A stretch of DNA of 60,187 nucleotides from Nitriliruptoraceae bacterium (GTDB lineage Bacteria; Actinomycetota; Nitriliruptoria; Nitriliruptorales; Nitriliruptoraceae). The notes below the pieces were generated by a model. That model worked only from the letters and a program-made list of their open reading frames with translations, was not told the DNA's origin and did not search any database. The stretch is from the NCBI GenBank assembly GCA_003565155.1, contig PXDB01000117.1:1-60187 (forward strand). Direction: 5' to 3'. Both the position numbers and the translations under genes were made by a program. Below, piece after piece: positions 28,203-36,733 of this stretch (positions within the stretch are counted from its first letter, which is position 1; every line of letters begins with the position of its first letter).

Positions 28203-28496
28203 CTAGGAGAGCCGCCCGAGCATCTTCAGGAGTTCCCCGACGGTGTGGTCCTCCTCGAGGGGGTGCCGCAGACCGCCCTCGGCGTTGACCGTGTAGTGGT
28301 TGCGCCGGCCCTCACGCTCACGCACGACGTAGCCAGCGTCGACGAGATCGCTGATGATCCCCTGCACGGCACGTTCGCTGATCCCGACCTCGTCGGCGAT
28401 CTCCCGCCCGCGGATATCGGGGTTCTCGGCGATGCACACCAGCACGTGTGCGTGGTTGGTGAGGAAGGTCCAGGTCCCACCCGAACGCCGCGGCAT
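28203..28496 (-). CDS. Winged helix-turn-helix regulator (MarR/TrmB-like)
   Basis: A 97-residue DNA-binding protein. A first helix HAHVLVCIAENPD precedes a clear helix-turn-helix (REIADEVGISERAVQGIISDLVDAGYV) and a wing VREREGRRNHYTVN, then a short C-terminal helix that could dimerise. No ligand or metal-binding domain is attached. ATG 28496 has GGGAGGGG about six bases upstream; the frame remains open far upstream without any matching domain. It sits beside the antiporter operon on the same strand, and near-identical dyads lie upstream of both, so it is the likely regulator of both (inference). Confidence 0.8.
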   Translation of the reverse strand: MPRRSGGTWTFLTNHAHVLVCIAENPDIRGREIADEVGISERAVQGIISDLVDAGYVVREREGRRNHYTVNAEGGLRHPLEEDHTVGELLKMLGRLS

Positions 28497-28535
28497 GCGA
28501 TACCCCTCCCGAAGGCCCTCACACAGCATACCTAG

Positions 28536-28559
28536 ATGCGAAGAAGATTTCGCATGTAT
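28536..28559 (-). promoter_or_regulatory. Operator-like dyad upstream of the winged-helix regulator gene
   Basis: A perfect 7-bp inverted repeat, ATGCGAA-N6-TTCGCAT, is followed by GTAT. Aligned with the ATACGC/GCGTAT site before the antiporter leader, 14 of 22 positions match and both are followed by GTAT. It lies about 40 bases upstream of the regulator start, suggesting autoregulation. Confidence 0.55.
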
Positions 28560-28664
28560 CCCGGTGCGGTCCCCGCGAGAGGAGCCTGCGCGACGCGACG
28601 TCCGTCGATGCTCCACGGCGCTTCCCCGACCGTGTCGAGGTAACGCCGCGGAGCAACACCTGAG

Positions 28665-28859
28665 CGCGCCCGGCCAGCGTGGCGCTCCCGGCCCTGGACG
28701 CGCCCGGCCCGCGTGGCGCTCCCGGCCCCGGAGCGCCCGGCCCTGAGCGCGCCCGGCCAGCGTGGCGCTCCCGGCCCTGAGCGCGCCCGGCCCGCGTGGC
28801 GCTCCCGGCCCTGAGCGCGCCCGGCCCGCGTGGCGCTCCCGGCCCTGAGCGCGCCCGGG
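28665..28859. repeat. Tandem 34-bp GC-rich repeats (five full units plus partials)
   Basis: Five full 34-base units start at 28665, 28699, 28748, 28782 and 28816. Each begins CGCGCCCGGCC, continues with GCGTGGCGCTCCCGG and ends CCCTGAG or a variant. A partial unit interrupts after the second and another follows the last. They fill most of the 386-base gap between the regulator and the aldolase gene. No gene is recognised in this gap. There are no unique spacers, so it is not a CRISPR array. Confidence 0.9.
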
Positions 28860-28882
28860 CTGGTGCCGGGCAGCTGATCGCC

Positions 28883-29761
28883 TCAGGTGACCGAGGCGTC
28901 GTAGATGCTCTGGATCGCCGCATCGAGGGTGCGGTCGAACTCCTCGTCGCTCTGCTGGTGGGCGAGGTCCCCGATCAGCGCCCGCGAGAACGAGGCGATC
29001 AGCCCGGGGTTGCGGGCCAAGCGGTCGTTCGCGTCCTCGCGGCTGTAGCCCCCGGACAGCGCGACCACCCGCAGCACCTTGGGGTGCTCGATGAGCGGGG
29101 TGTAGAAGCCGTCCTCGGACGGGATGGTGAGCTTGAGCATCACCGGCTCCGGCATGGCGTCCAGGGCGGTCACGAGCTCGTCGCGGAGCAACTGCTCCGC
29201 GGCGACCTTGTCCGGCGCGTGGATGTCGACCTCCGGCTCCAGGATCGGCACGAGGCCGGCGTCCAGGATCCGGCGTCCCACTTCCGCCTGCTGCTCGACG
29301 ATGGCGGCCACGCCGGACGCGGTCGCGGTCTGCACCACCGAGCGCATCTTGGTCCCGAAGACCCCGTGTGCGCGGGCCCGGTCGAGCAGGTCGTCGAGCG
29401 CCGGCATCGGGCGCATCAGCTGCACCCCGTCGGCGAGCTCCGCGAGCCCCTTGTCCACCTTCACGAAGGGGACCACGCCCTTGGTGTCCCAGAGGTACCG
29501 GGCGGAGGGCAGCCCCTCGATGTCGCGTTCCATCGTGCCTTCGAACAGGATCGCGCCGAGGATGCGCTCGCCGGTGAAGGCCGGCGAGGTGATGATGCGC
29601 GTGCGCATCGCGTGCACGAGATCGAACATCTCCTCCTCGCCCTCGTAGGCGTCCTCCTCGATGCCGTAGGCGGCGAGTGCCTTTGGTGTGGAGCCGCCGG
29701 ACTGGTCGAGGGCGGCCAGGAAGCCCCTGCCCTCGCTGATCCGTGTGCGCATCTCGTCCAT
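28883..29761 (-). CDS. Class I fructose-bisphosphate aldolase
   Basis: A 292-residue glycolytic/gluconeogenic enzyme that cleaves fructose-1,6-bisphosphate through a Schiff-base Lys. The sequence fits the short bacterial class I family: N-terminal RGFLAALDQSGGSTPKAL, then ILGAILFEGTMER, VVPFVKVDKGL, GVFGTKMRS, LVPILEPEVDI and VMLKLTIP (with the probable Schiff-base Lys), then RVVALSGGYSREDAN for phosphate binding. The length matches the roughly 295-residue bacterial FbaB/Fda type. ATG 29761 has GGAAAGG about seven bases upstream. It stands alone between a P450 and the 34-bp repeat array. Confidence 0.9.
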   Translation of the reverse strand: MDEMRTRISEGRGFLAALDQSGGSTPKALAAYGIEEDAYEGEEEMFDLVHAMRTRIITSPAFTGERILGAILFEGTMERDIEGLPSARYLWDTKGVVPFVKVDKGLAELADGVQLMRPMPALDDLLDRARAHGVFGTKMRSVVQTATASGVAAIVEQQAEVGRRILDAGLVPILEPEVDIHAPDKVAAEQLLRDELVTALDAMPEPVMLKLTIPSEDGFYTPLIEHPKVLRVVALSGGYSREDANDRLARNPGLIASFSRALIGDLAHQQSDEEFDRTLDAAIQSIYDASVT

Positions 29762-29832
29762 GGTGTGCCTTTCCGGAGTCGGCTGCGCTCGACCGTACGC
29801 CGCACCGGCTCGTCGGCGCAGCGGTCGCGTGG

Positions 29833-31050
29833 TCACGGCCGCCGTCGGACACGCAGCGGCAGCTCGAGCAGGCCGTACACCCCCGAGGGTGTGTCGAACA
29901 CCGGCGACCCGGCGAGCTCCACCGCCTCGAAGCGCGCCGTGAGGACCGCCAGCGCCTCCTCGAGCTCGGCGCGGGCCAGGGCGTGACCGATGCAGAAGTG
30001 CGCCCCGGCACCGAAGGTCAGGGTCGCCGCATCCCCGCGCGCGGCGGTGATATCGAAGACCCCGGGGTCGGTGTAGGTCGCGGGATCGCGGTTGGCCGTG
30101 GCGGTGCAGGCGATCAGCAGGGTGCCCCGGGGTACCGCAACCCCATCGAGCTCCAGATCGTCCGTGGTCAGGCGCGCCGTGAAGGGGGTGATGGGCTCGA
30201 AGCGCAGTACCTCGGCAACCGCCGCGGGGAGCAGGGACGGGTCGGCACAGAGCAACTGCCACTGGTCCGGGTGCTCGGCGAACAACCGCATGGCGTGTGC
30301 GAGCTGGGCCTGGGTGGTGTCCACGCCACCGACCAGCACGGAGCTGATCAGGGCTGCGGCGTCCGCTTCCTCCAGTTCGCCCGCGACCACCTGCGGCAGG
30401 AGGTCGGCGAGCAGTCCGGTCGCCGCGGCCGGTGGGATCGTGAACAGCTCATCGTGCACGTAGGCGTCGAAGCCGGCCGCGGCTGCCTGGATCTGCTCGA
30501 GGTGGGTAGCCAGCTGCAGCGGGTCCAGCGCCGCCTGGATCCAGTAGGCCCAGTGACCGAGGCGCTCCGCGTCGGCGAGCGGGGCACCGACGATCTCCGC
30601 GATCATCCGCGCCGGGTAGGGCCGTGCCACGGCAGCGACGAACTCCACCTCGTCGCCGTCAACGGCGTCGAGCAACGCGTCGAGGTGGTGGCGCATCGTC
30701 GGTCGCAGCTCCGCAGCCCGGGCCGGGCCGAGTGCCTTGGACACCCGTCGGCGACGGTCCCGGTGGACCTCTCCCGAGAGGTTGAGCAGGTTGCCCTGCA
30801 GGTAGCGGTGCACCGGCCCGTCGGTGACCCCCTGCAGCTCGAGCAGCGCCAGGGCGGGCATCGAGGTGTCACGTGCCCTGAGCGTGGCGTCGACCGCGCC
30901 CCGCGCCAGGACGAGGTAGCCGAGCCCCTCGACGTGGGCGAAGTCGTGCGCCGTCGCCAGCGAGCCGAGCACCTGGTGGTGCGTCCCGGCGGAGCCGTCC
31001 AAGGCGTCCAGTCCGATGGTGGGCAGGTCCAGGCTGTCGATCCGCGGCAC
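29833..31050 (-). CDS. Cytochrome P450
   Basis: A 405-residue soluble P450 of the common bacterial type. It shows an I-helix with VGGVDTTQ (the acid-Thr pair shifted to D-T-T), K-helix ExxR in AEVLRFEP, and the heme loop FGAGAHFCIGHALAR with the Cys ligand near residue 352. It is unrelated in detail to the P450 at 7514-8935, which has an HETT-type I helix. The GTG start at 31050 has GGGAGGGG five to six bases upstream. No redox partner is adjacent and the substrate is unknown. Confidence 0.9.
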   Translation of the reverse strand: MPRIDSLDLPTIGLDALDGSAGTHHQVLGSLATAHDFAHVEGLGYLVLARGAVDATLRARDTSMPALALLELQGVTDGPVHRYLQGNLLNLSGEVHRDRRRRVSKALGPARAAELRPTMRHHLDALLDAVDGDEVEFVAAVARPYPARMIAEIVGAPLADAERLGHWAYWIQAALDPLQLATHLEQIQAAAAGFDAYVHDELFTIPPAAATGLLADLLPQVVAGELEEADAAALISSVLVGGVDTTQAQLAHAMRLFAEHPDQWQLLCADPSLLPAAVAEVLRFEPITPFTARLTTDDLELDGVAVPRGTLLIACTATANRDPATYTDPGVFDITAARGDAATLTFGAGAHFCIGHALARAELEEALAVLTARFEAVELAGSPVFDTPSGVYGLLELPLRVRRRP

Positions 31051-31124
31051 GCTCGCCCCTCCCAGAGCACGGTCGGGGGCACGCTAGCCCCGTGCGCCGT
31101 TGACGCAGCACTCAGCGGCGCCAC

Positions 31125-31144
31125 CCCGCGCGGCAGTGCGCGGG
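31125..31144 (-). terminator. Short hairpin after the lipoprotein gene
   Basis: A 7-bp GC stem (CCCGCGC and GCGCGGG) with a 6-base loop lies 36 bases past the stop of the - strand lipoprotein gene. It is short and lacks a T tract, so this is a weak call. Confidence 0.35.
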
Positions 31145-31179
31145 ATCAGCGTTGCCCAGGGTGGGTCCGCGCCGGGGCG

Positions 31180-32493
31180 TTAGCGGTCGGCGCCCGCGAC
31201 CTCGAGGGCGAGCTGTTCCTCCGGGGCGACGGCGAGCACGACCTCGTCGCCGTCGCAGTGCAGGACGGCCGTGCTGTCACCGCGGTCGAACACCACCTCG
31301 GAGCCTGACGCCGTGCGCTTCGCGTCGGGGAAGGCTGCGGTCTGCCACGCGTCGATCGAGTCGCAGAGCGGGGTGGCGGTTGCTCCGTTGTCCCGGAGTG
31401 CGAGCGCCACCAGATCCGTGTCGCCGGCGGTGGTGTCGGTCCACACCGTGACCTCACCACCGGCCCACGCCAGGGCGCGCTCGAGCGGTTCGTCGAGGGC
31501 CGCGTCGGTGTCGTTGCCAGGCGCCTCGAAGTGCCAGGCGAGCTCCGCCACGCCGACGGTGGTGTTGCCGATGTCGGTCCAGTCGATGCCGGGCTCACCG
31601 GGGGCCGTCACCTCGGGCGGCGCCGCAACCTCCACCTCGGTGCCCGTTATGACCTCTGCGGTGGTGGCCGGTGGGTCCTCGTAGAGCGAGTTGACCGCGT
31701 CCCAGCCGCCCTCGCGGTAGGCGTCGCACACCATGGCCAGGCCTTCGTCGTAGGGGAAGGCGTTGCGGCGCTGGACCAGGTGGGGCAGGTCGCTGTCGAC
31801 GGCAGAGAAGATGTCCTGCTCCAGGCGTTCCGGTCGGTCCTCCGCTGTCAGGTGCAGGAACGCCCAGAGGCGCTCGAGGAGCATCGCTTCACCCTCGACC
31901 AGTGCGTGGGCCGCGAGCGAAGCGTCGGTGTCGCCGTCGGTGCCGACCATCGCGTCCCGTGGCATGCCGACCGCCTGGTCAGCAAGTGCGTGGGTGTACT
32001 CGTGCGCGAGTACGAGCCGCTCGAGCGGCGTGAGCTCACCCGCGGTCTCCTGTGCCGCGACCGCCTGCGGTGGCTCCCAGAAGTAGTAGCCGGCGCGCGA
32101 CGTCTCGTGGTCGATGACGGCTGCCTGGAGATCGAGGTCGGCGGGGGCAGCTCCGACGGCGACCAGCAGCCGTCGCTCCACGTCGAGCGGATCGGGGGTG
32201 CGCACCATCTCGATCACCTCGCCGAGCCGCCCCGGCTCGAGCAGGAGCGTCACGAGGTCCTCGACCCACTCGAGGTCCCGGATGTCCGCGACCTGCGTAG
32301 CGAGTTCGTCCAGGATCTCCTCGTCGTCGCTCGTCACGCCGGTCACCGCGCCGGGTGGGTCCTCCGGGGGTTCGATGGGCAGGCAGCTGTCGGGCTCGAG
32401 TTCCCCGAGCGCTGCAACGTCTGCGTCGTCCTCTCCGGTGCAGCCGGCGGTGATCGCCGCTGCCGCTGTGACCGTCAGCAGTAGGCGTCGCAT
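31180..32493 (-). CDS. HEXXH-containing secreted lipoprotein (putative metallopeptidase)
   Basis: A 437-residue acidic protein. The N-terminus is a lipoprotein signal: MRRLLLTVTAAAAITAGC with lipidation Cys 18. Residues 164-168 read HEYTH, a zinc-metallopeptidase HEXXH motif in the helix LVLAHEYTHALADQ, and about 32 residues later LVEGEAMLLE (Glu 200) offers a plausible third ligand, as in gluzincin-type putative metallopeptidases of actinobacteria. The C-terminal half (DWTDIGNTTVGVAELAWHF, then VVFDRGDSTAVLHCDGD) looks like a separate beta-rich domain. It is probably anchored outside the membrane; the target is unknown. Confidence 0.7.
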   Translation of the reverse strand: MRRLLLTVTAAAAITAGCTGEDDADVAALGELEPDSCLPIEPPEDPPGAVTGVTSDDEEILDELATQVADIRDLEWVEDLVTLLLEPGRLGEVIEMVRTPDPLDVERRLLVAVGAAPADLDLQAAVIDHETSRAGYYFWEPPQAVAAQETAGELTPLERLVLAHEYTHALADQAVGMPRDAMVGTDGDTDASLAAHALVEGEAMLLERLWAFLHLTAEDRPERLEQDIFSAVDSDLPHLVQRRNAFPYDEGLAMVCDAYREGGWDAVNSLYEDPPATTAEVITGTEVEVAAPPEVTAPGEPGIDWTDIGNTTVGVAELAWHFEAPGNDTDAALDEPLERALAWAGGEVTVWTDTTAGDTDLVALALRDNGATATPLCDSIDAWQTAAFPDAKRTASGSEVVFDRGDSTAVLHCDGDEVVLAVAPEEQLALEVAGADR

Positions 32494-32609
32494 GGTTCCC
32501 CGTCTTCTCGATACCGGTGTAGCGCGCCACTTACCGTAGTAACCGTGGTCTCGGCCCCCCGACCTGATGGCCGTGGACGCCCCGGCCGGGCCGCGCGGGT
32601 GTCGTGGCC

Positions 32610-35384
32610 TCAGCCCCCGGAGCCCTGGAGCTCCCGTGCTGGCTCCGCGTCTGCGGCGTCGTCACGCTGCTGGAGCGTCCCGGTTCCGGTGCGTACGACG
32701 GCGAGCTTCACCACCTCGACGAGCGCGAGGATGCCGAGCGCCGCACCGACGGTGATCGCCCAGTCGGTCGCGGTGATGGCCGCGGAGCCGAAGAGGGTGT
32801 GCATGACGGGCACGTACACGTAGAGCAGTTGCAGGAGCAGCAGCGCGCCGATCGACAGCCAGGCGATCCGGTTGTTCCACAGCCGGTCCCGGCGCAGGCT
32901 GGTCCCGCGCAGGTTGCGGCAGTTGATGAGGAAGGCCACCTGCCCGACCGCGAGCATGGTCACCGCGATCGTCTGCTGCTGGCCCTCCGCGATGCCCTGG
33001 TTCCCGGCGAGCCAGTACACCGCGATGGTCGCCCCTCCGATGAGCAGCGACGCCAGCGCGATCAGCACCATGGAGGGTCGGTCCACCATCCCGGCGTCGG
33101 GTGCCCTTGGCGGGCGTTCCATCACGTCCGGCTCGGCCGGCTCGAAGGCCAGCGCCAGGGACAGGGTCACGGCGGCGATCAGGTTCACCCACAGGATCTG
33201 GACCGGTTCCAGCGGCGAGGCGAACCCGAGCAGCACGGCGCTGAGCAGCACCAGGGACTGCGCACCGTTGGTCGGCAGCAGGAACACGATCGACTTCTGG
33301 ATGTTGTCGAAGGTCCTGCGGCCCTCCTCGACGGCCCGCTCGATCGTGGCGAAGTTGTCGTCGGCGAGCACGATCGCGGCGGCCTCCTTCGTCGCCTCCG
33401 TGCCCTTGATGCCCATCGCCACGCCGACGTCCGACTGGCGCAGTGCCGGGGCGTCGTTGACCCCGTCGCCGGTCATCGCCACCACCTCGCCGCCCGTCTG
33501 CAGGGCACGCACCAGCCGCAGCTTGTGCTCGGGACTGACCCGGGCGAAGACGTCGTAACGCTGGGCGACCGCTGTCAGCTCCTCGTCGTCGTAGCCGTCG
33601 AGTTCGCTGCCGGTGATGGCGGTGTCGGCGTGGCCCGCCGCGCCCGGGGCGTCGGGATCGATGATGCCCATCTCGCGGCCGATGGCGGTGGCCGTGCCGG
33701 CGTGGTCGCCGGTGATCATCTTCACCTGGATGCCGGCGCCCCTGGCTTCCGCGACCGCTTCGATGGCCTCCGGGCGTGGCGGGTCGAGGATGCCGACGAT
33801 GCCGACGAAGGTGAGGTCCTCGAGGTCGTCGAGGTGGAGCTCGTCGCCGTGGTCCGAGGCGGGACGCTCAGCGGCCGCGAGGACGCGCAGGCCCTCGTTG
33901 CTCAGCTCCTCCCCCGCCTGTTCCCAGTGGTCGCGGTCGAGGGGCTCGGTGTCAGCGCTGTCGGCGTCACCGTCAGCGGTCCGCTGCTGCGTGCAGCGGT
34001 CGAGCACCCGTGCCGGCGCGCCCTTCACGTGGAGCACGCGGTCCTGTCCCTCCACCTCGTCGAGGGTGGCCATCAGCTTGTGCTCGGACTCGAAGGGGAC
34101 CACCGCGATCCGTGTCAGCCCGGCGGTGTCGAAGCCGGTCTTGGCCGCCAGGGTGACCAGGGCGCCCTCGGTGGGCTCGCCGACCACCTGCCACTGGCCG
34201 TCACGCTCCTCGACGCTCGAGTCGTTGGCGGCGGCGTTGATCCGTACCAGCGCGGCGAGGTCCCCGTGGTCCTCCAGCGCAGCCGGCTCGTCGCCGGCCA
34301 GCACGTGACCGTCCGGTGCGTAGCCGATGCCGTCGACGTCGTAGTGGTGGCTGGGTGTGCGGAGCTGTTGGACGGTCATCTCGTTGCGGGTCAGGGTCCC
34401 GGTCTTGTCCGAGCAGATCACGGTGACCGAGCCGAGCGTCTCCACCCTGTTGAGTTGGCGGGTGATGGCGTTGCGCCCGGCCATCTGCTGCACGCCCCGG
34501 GCCAGGGTGATGGTCACGACGGCGGGCAGCCCCTCGGGGATGGCTGCGACAGCGAAGGCCACCGCGGAGGTCAGCAGCACGATGATGTCCATGTCGTGGA
34601 CCGTGCGGCCGAACACCAGCAGGAAGGCGGCGACGCCGAGGATGCCGCGCGACAACAGGATGCTGAACCGCTGGATGTTGCGCTCCAGCGGGGTGGTGGT
34701 GTCCTCCGCCTCCTCGATCATGGCGCTGATGCGCCCGATCTCCGTGTCGGCGCCGATCGCGGTCACCACCCCGACCCCACGGCCGCCAGCCACCAGGCTC
34801 CCGGAGTAGGCCATGCTGGCCCGGTCACCGAGCTCCGCGTCCTCCTCGACCGCCTCGGTCTGCTTCTCCACCGGCTCCGACTCCCCGGTGAGGCCGGACT
34901 CCTCGGCGCGCAGTTCGGTGGTCTCGAGCAGCCGCACGTCGGCGGGCACCCGGTCGCCGGAGGACAGGGACACCACGTCGCCCACCACCAGGTCCGCGGC
35001 ATCAACCTCGGTCCAGCGGCCGTCCCGTAGCACCTGGGCCTCGAGGGACAGCATGGAGCTCAACCCCTCCAGGGCCCGTTCCGCGCGTCCCTCCTGCACG
35101 AACCCGATCACGGCGTTGATGACGGCGACGGCAAGGATCACGCCGAAGTCGACCCAGTCCCCGAGCACGGCCTTGAGGCCGGCAGCGGCCAGCAACACGT
35201 AGATGAGCACGTCGTTGAAGTGCCGGGCGAGTCGTAGCCATGCCGGGTCGGGTGGCGGCTCGGGGAGTTCGTTGGGGCCGTCACGGTCGAGGCGTACGGC
35301 GGCCTGCTCGGCGTCGAGGCCGCGGGTGCTGGTCTCGTAGGCCTCGAGCACGTCCTCGGGCGCGCGGGCGTGCGCATGGTCCAT
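32610..35384 (-). CDS. P2-type cation-transporting ATPase (copy 2)
   Basis: A 924-residue P-type ATPase with all motifs in place: TGES in the actuator domain, PEGLPA in M4, DKTGTLT near residue 325, KGAPA, TGDGVNDAPAL and a ten-helix core. It is highly similar along its length to the pump at 19955-22699, including runs such as LARHFNDVLIYVLLAAA. It carries the same unusual transport-site residues (TNGAQS in M5, VNLIAAVTL in M6). The N-terminal approximately 40 residues (APEDVLEAYETSTRGLDAEQ) differ most. The ATG at 35384 gives the expected N-terminus; no strong ribosome-binding site is seen and the frame is open far upstream without matching sequence. Confidence 0.88.
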   Translation of the reverse strand: MDHAHARAPEDVLEAYETSTRGLDAEQAAVRLDRDGPNELPEPPPDPAWLRLARHFNDVLIYVLLAAAGLKAVLGDWVDFGVILAVAVINAVIGFVQEGRAERALEGLSSMLSLEAQVLRDGRWTEVDAADLVVGDVVSLSSGDRVPADVRLLETTELRAEESGLTGESEPVEKQTEAVEEDAELGDRASMAYSGSLVAGGRGVGVVTAIGADTEIGRISAMIEEAEDTTTPLERNIQRFSILLSRGILGVAAFLLVFGRTVHDMDIIVLLTSAVAFAVAAIPEGLPAVVTITLARGVQQMAGRNAITRQLNRVETLGSVTVICSDKTGTLTRNEMTVQQLRTPSHHYDVDGIGYAPDGHVLAGDEPAALEDHGDLAALVRINAAANDSSVEERDGQWQVVGEPTEGALVTLAAKTGFDTAGLTRIAVVPFESEHKLMATLDEVEGQDRVLHVKGAPARVLDRCTQQRTADGDADSADTEPLDRDHWEQAGEELSNEGLRVLAAAERPASDHGDELHLDDLEDLTFVGIVGILDPPRPEAIEAVAEARGAGIQVKMITGDHAGTATAIGREMGIIDPDAPGAAGHADTAITGSELDGYDDEELTAVAQRYDVFARVSPEHKLRLVRALQTGGEVVAMTGDGVNDAPALRQSDVGVAMGIKGTEATKEAAAIVLADDNFATIERAVEEGRRTFDNIQKSIVFLLPTNGAQSLVLLSAVLLGFASPLEPVQILWVNLIAAVTLSLALAFEPAEPDVMERPPRAPDAGMVDRPSMVLIALASLLIGGATIAVYWLAGNQGIAEGQQQTIAVTMLAVGQVAFLINCRNLRGTSLRRDRLWNNRIAWLSIGALLLLQLLYVYVPVMHTLFGSAAITATDWAITVGAALGILALVEVVKLAVVRTGTGTLQQRDDAADAEPARELQGSGG

Positions 35385-35593
35385 CGGCTGCGGTCCAGTT
35401 GTGGGTGGTCCACCAGCGAATCCCGCACCGGCGCCTTCCGCACGAGGCCGAGCCCGCCCGTTCGTGCAACGCGTGCCATCGCCGGTCGCGGGTAGGCGAC
35501 GGTGTTGCCCCCCGCGGCTGGACGGAGACGAGGCCGGTTGCGTCACCCAACCGCGTCTGTGCCCCTCCGGTGGTCGACGACCGCCAGGCGACC

Positions 35594-36733
35594 TCAGCCA
35601 GGGGTCAGCTGACGTTCCACCGCTGCGGCGATCTGGTGCAGCATCGACTCCTCCGGGGAACCCATGCCCCAGAAGGCGTGCTGGGACGCCTGCCCGACCT
35701 GCTCGTACATCTCGGCGAGGTGCCAGGGCATCGGATCCCACTGCCCGATCGCCCGCAGATAGCTGCTGCCCTCGGAGCTGTAGAGCACCAACTGGCTCCT
35801 GGCCCGCCCCATGAAGTGGCCCTCGTGGCTGACCAGGGCCAGGATCGCGTGGACCTCGGCACCTCCGGGGATCGGTGGTTCCTCGCCGCGGTCGGTGAAG
35901 CCGAGGCGCAGGTGGGTGAGCCACGCGTCGCGCGCCTCCTCGTCGTCGTCCGCGGTGGCGAGCTGATCGACGGTGACGTAGGAGCGCAGCAGGACCGGTG
36001 TGCGGGGGCTGGGGAACCCGACCACCTCGATCTCGAAGGTCTGCCCGCGGAGACCACCGGCCCGCAGCGGCGTGAACCGGCCGAGTTCGCTGCCGTACTC
36101 CGGCCACTGTTCGACCGCCTGCAGGGCGGCGAGCGTCCGGTTGGCGTCCACGACCGCGACGGGCGGGTAGGTCGACAGGATCTGCTCCGCTGTTGGAGCG
36201 ATCGGCGGTGTCAGCGGTCCCAGTTGCGCCTGCTCGAGGCGGCGCTGTGGGTCGTACGCGGCCTTGTCCGCCGTCGTGCGGAACACGATGCCCCAGCCAC
36301 GCCGATCCGGGTCTTCGGCCGCCGAGGGGAACCAGTCGCCGAACAGCTGGGCCCCGCCGGCGAGCAGCGCCTCGGTGTCGAGCGTTCCCGTGCGCCCTCC
36401 CGCGCGTTGGAAGCGTGCGGTGCCGAACGCCCGGTGGAACCGCACGAGGTCGCGGGCGCCGATCGCGCGATGCCCCTGCTCGTGCCAGAAGGTGGTCACG
36501 ACCGCGAAGGCGAGGCGCAGATCGTCGAGGGAGCGCTGGTCCGCGGGGCGGGCGTAGTAGGCGGCGTTCAGGAAGTCGGTGATCCACAGGGCCGCGGTGG
36601 GAGCGGCGACCGTGGTGCCGACCTGGCGAACCGTCGAGCCTGGATGTGTGCCACGGAGGCGGCTCGCGACACGGTCGGTGGCGACGGCGGCGCCGGCTCC
36701 TGCAGCGGCGGCGAGGAGGTGGGTGATGGCCAT
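35594..36733 (-). CDS. Conserved-looking protein of unknown function
   Basis: About 379 residues. A short hydrophobic, Ala-rich N-terminus (MAITHLLAAAAGAGAAVATDRVASRLRG) may be a membrane anchor. A helical part includes FWHEQGHRAIGARDLVRFHRAFG (not an HEXXH motif), followed by GDWFPSAAEDPDRRGWGIVFRTT, and a beta-rich C-terminal half with FEIEVVGFPSP, LLRSYVTVDQL and MGRARSQLVLYSSEGSSYLRA. I do not recognise the family. ATG 36733 has GGGAG eight bases upstream. Base and codon use are typical of the GC-rich backbone, so it looks like a resident gene. Confidence 0.6.
   Translation of the reverse strand: MAITHLLAAAAGAGAAVATDRVASRLRGTHPGSTVRQVGTTVAAPTAALWITDFLNAAYYARPADQRSLDDLRLAFAVVTTFWHEQGHRAIGARDLVRFHRAFGTARFQRAGGRTGTLDTEALLAGGAQLFGDWFPSAAEDPDRRGWGIVFRTTADKAAYDPQRRLEQAQLGPLTPPIAPTAEQILSTYPPVAVVDANRTLAALQAVEQWPEYGSELGRFTPLRAGGLRGQTFEIEVVGFPSPRTPVLLRSYVTVDQLATADDDEEARDAWLTHLRLGFTDRGEEPPIPGGAEVHAILALVSHEGHFMGRARSQLVLYSSEGSSYLRAIGQWDPMPWHLAEMYEQVGQASQHAFWGMGSPEESMLHQIAAAVERQLTPG

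Noticed and set aside
28665..28859. CRISPR array
   Set aside because: Units abut without unique spacers and no cas gene is present.
28497..30011. N-terminal extension of the winged-helix regulator through the 34-bp repeats
   Set aside because: The translated repeats give only low-complexity Pro/Gly/Arg sequence, and a strong ribosome-binding site marks ATG 28496.
35385..36587. N-terminal extension of the second P-type ATPase
   Set aside because: The 401 extra codons lie opposite or inside the unknown protein gene in another frame and lack any ATPase similarity; related pumps start at about MDHAHARAPED.
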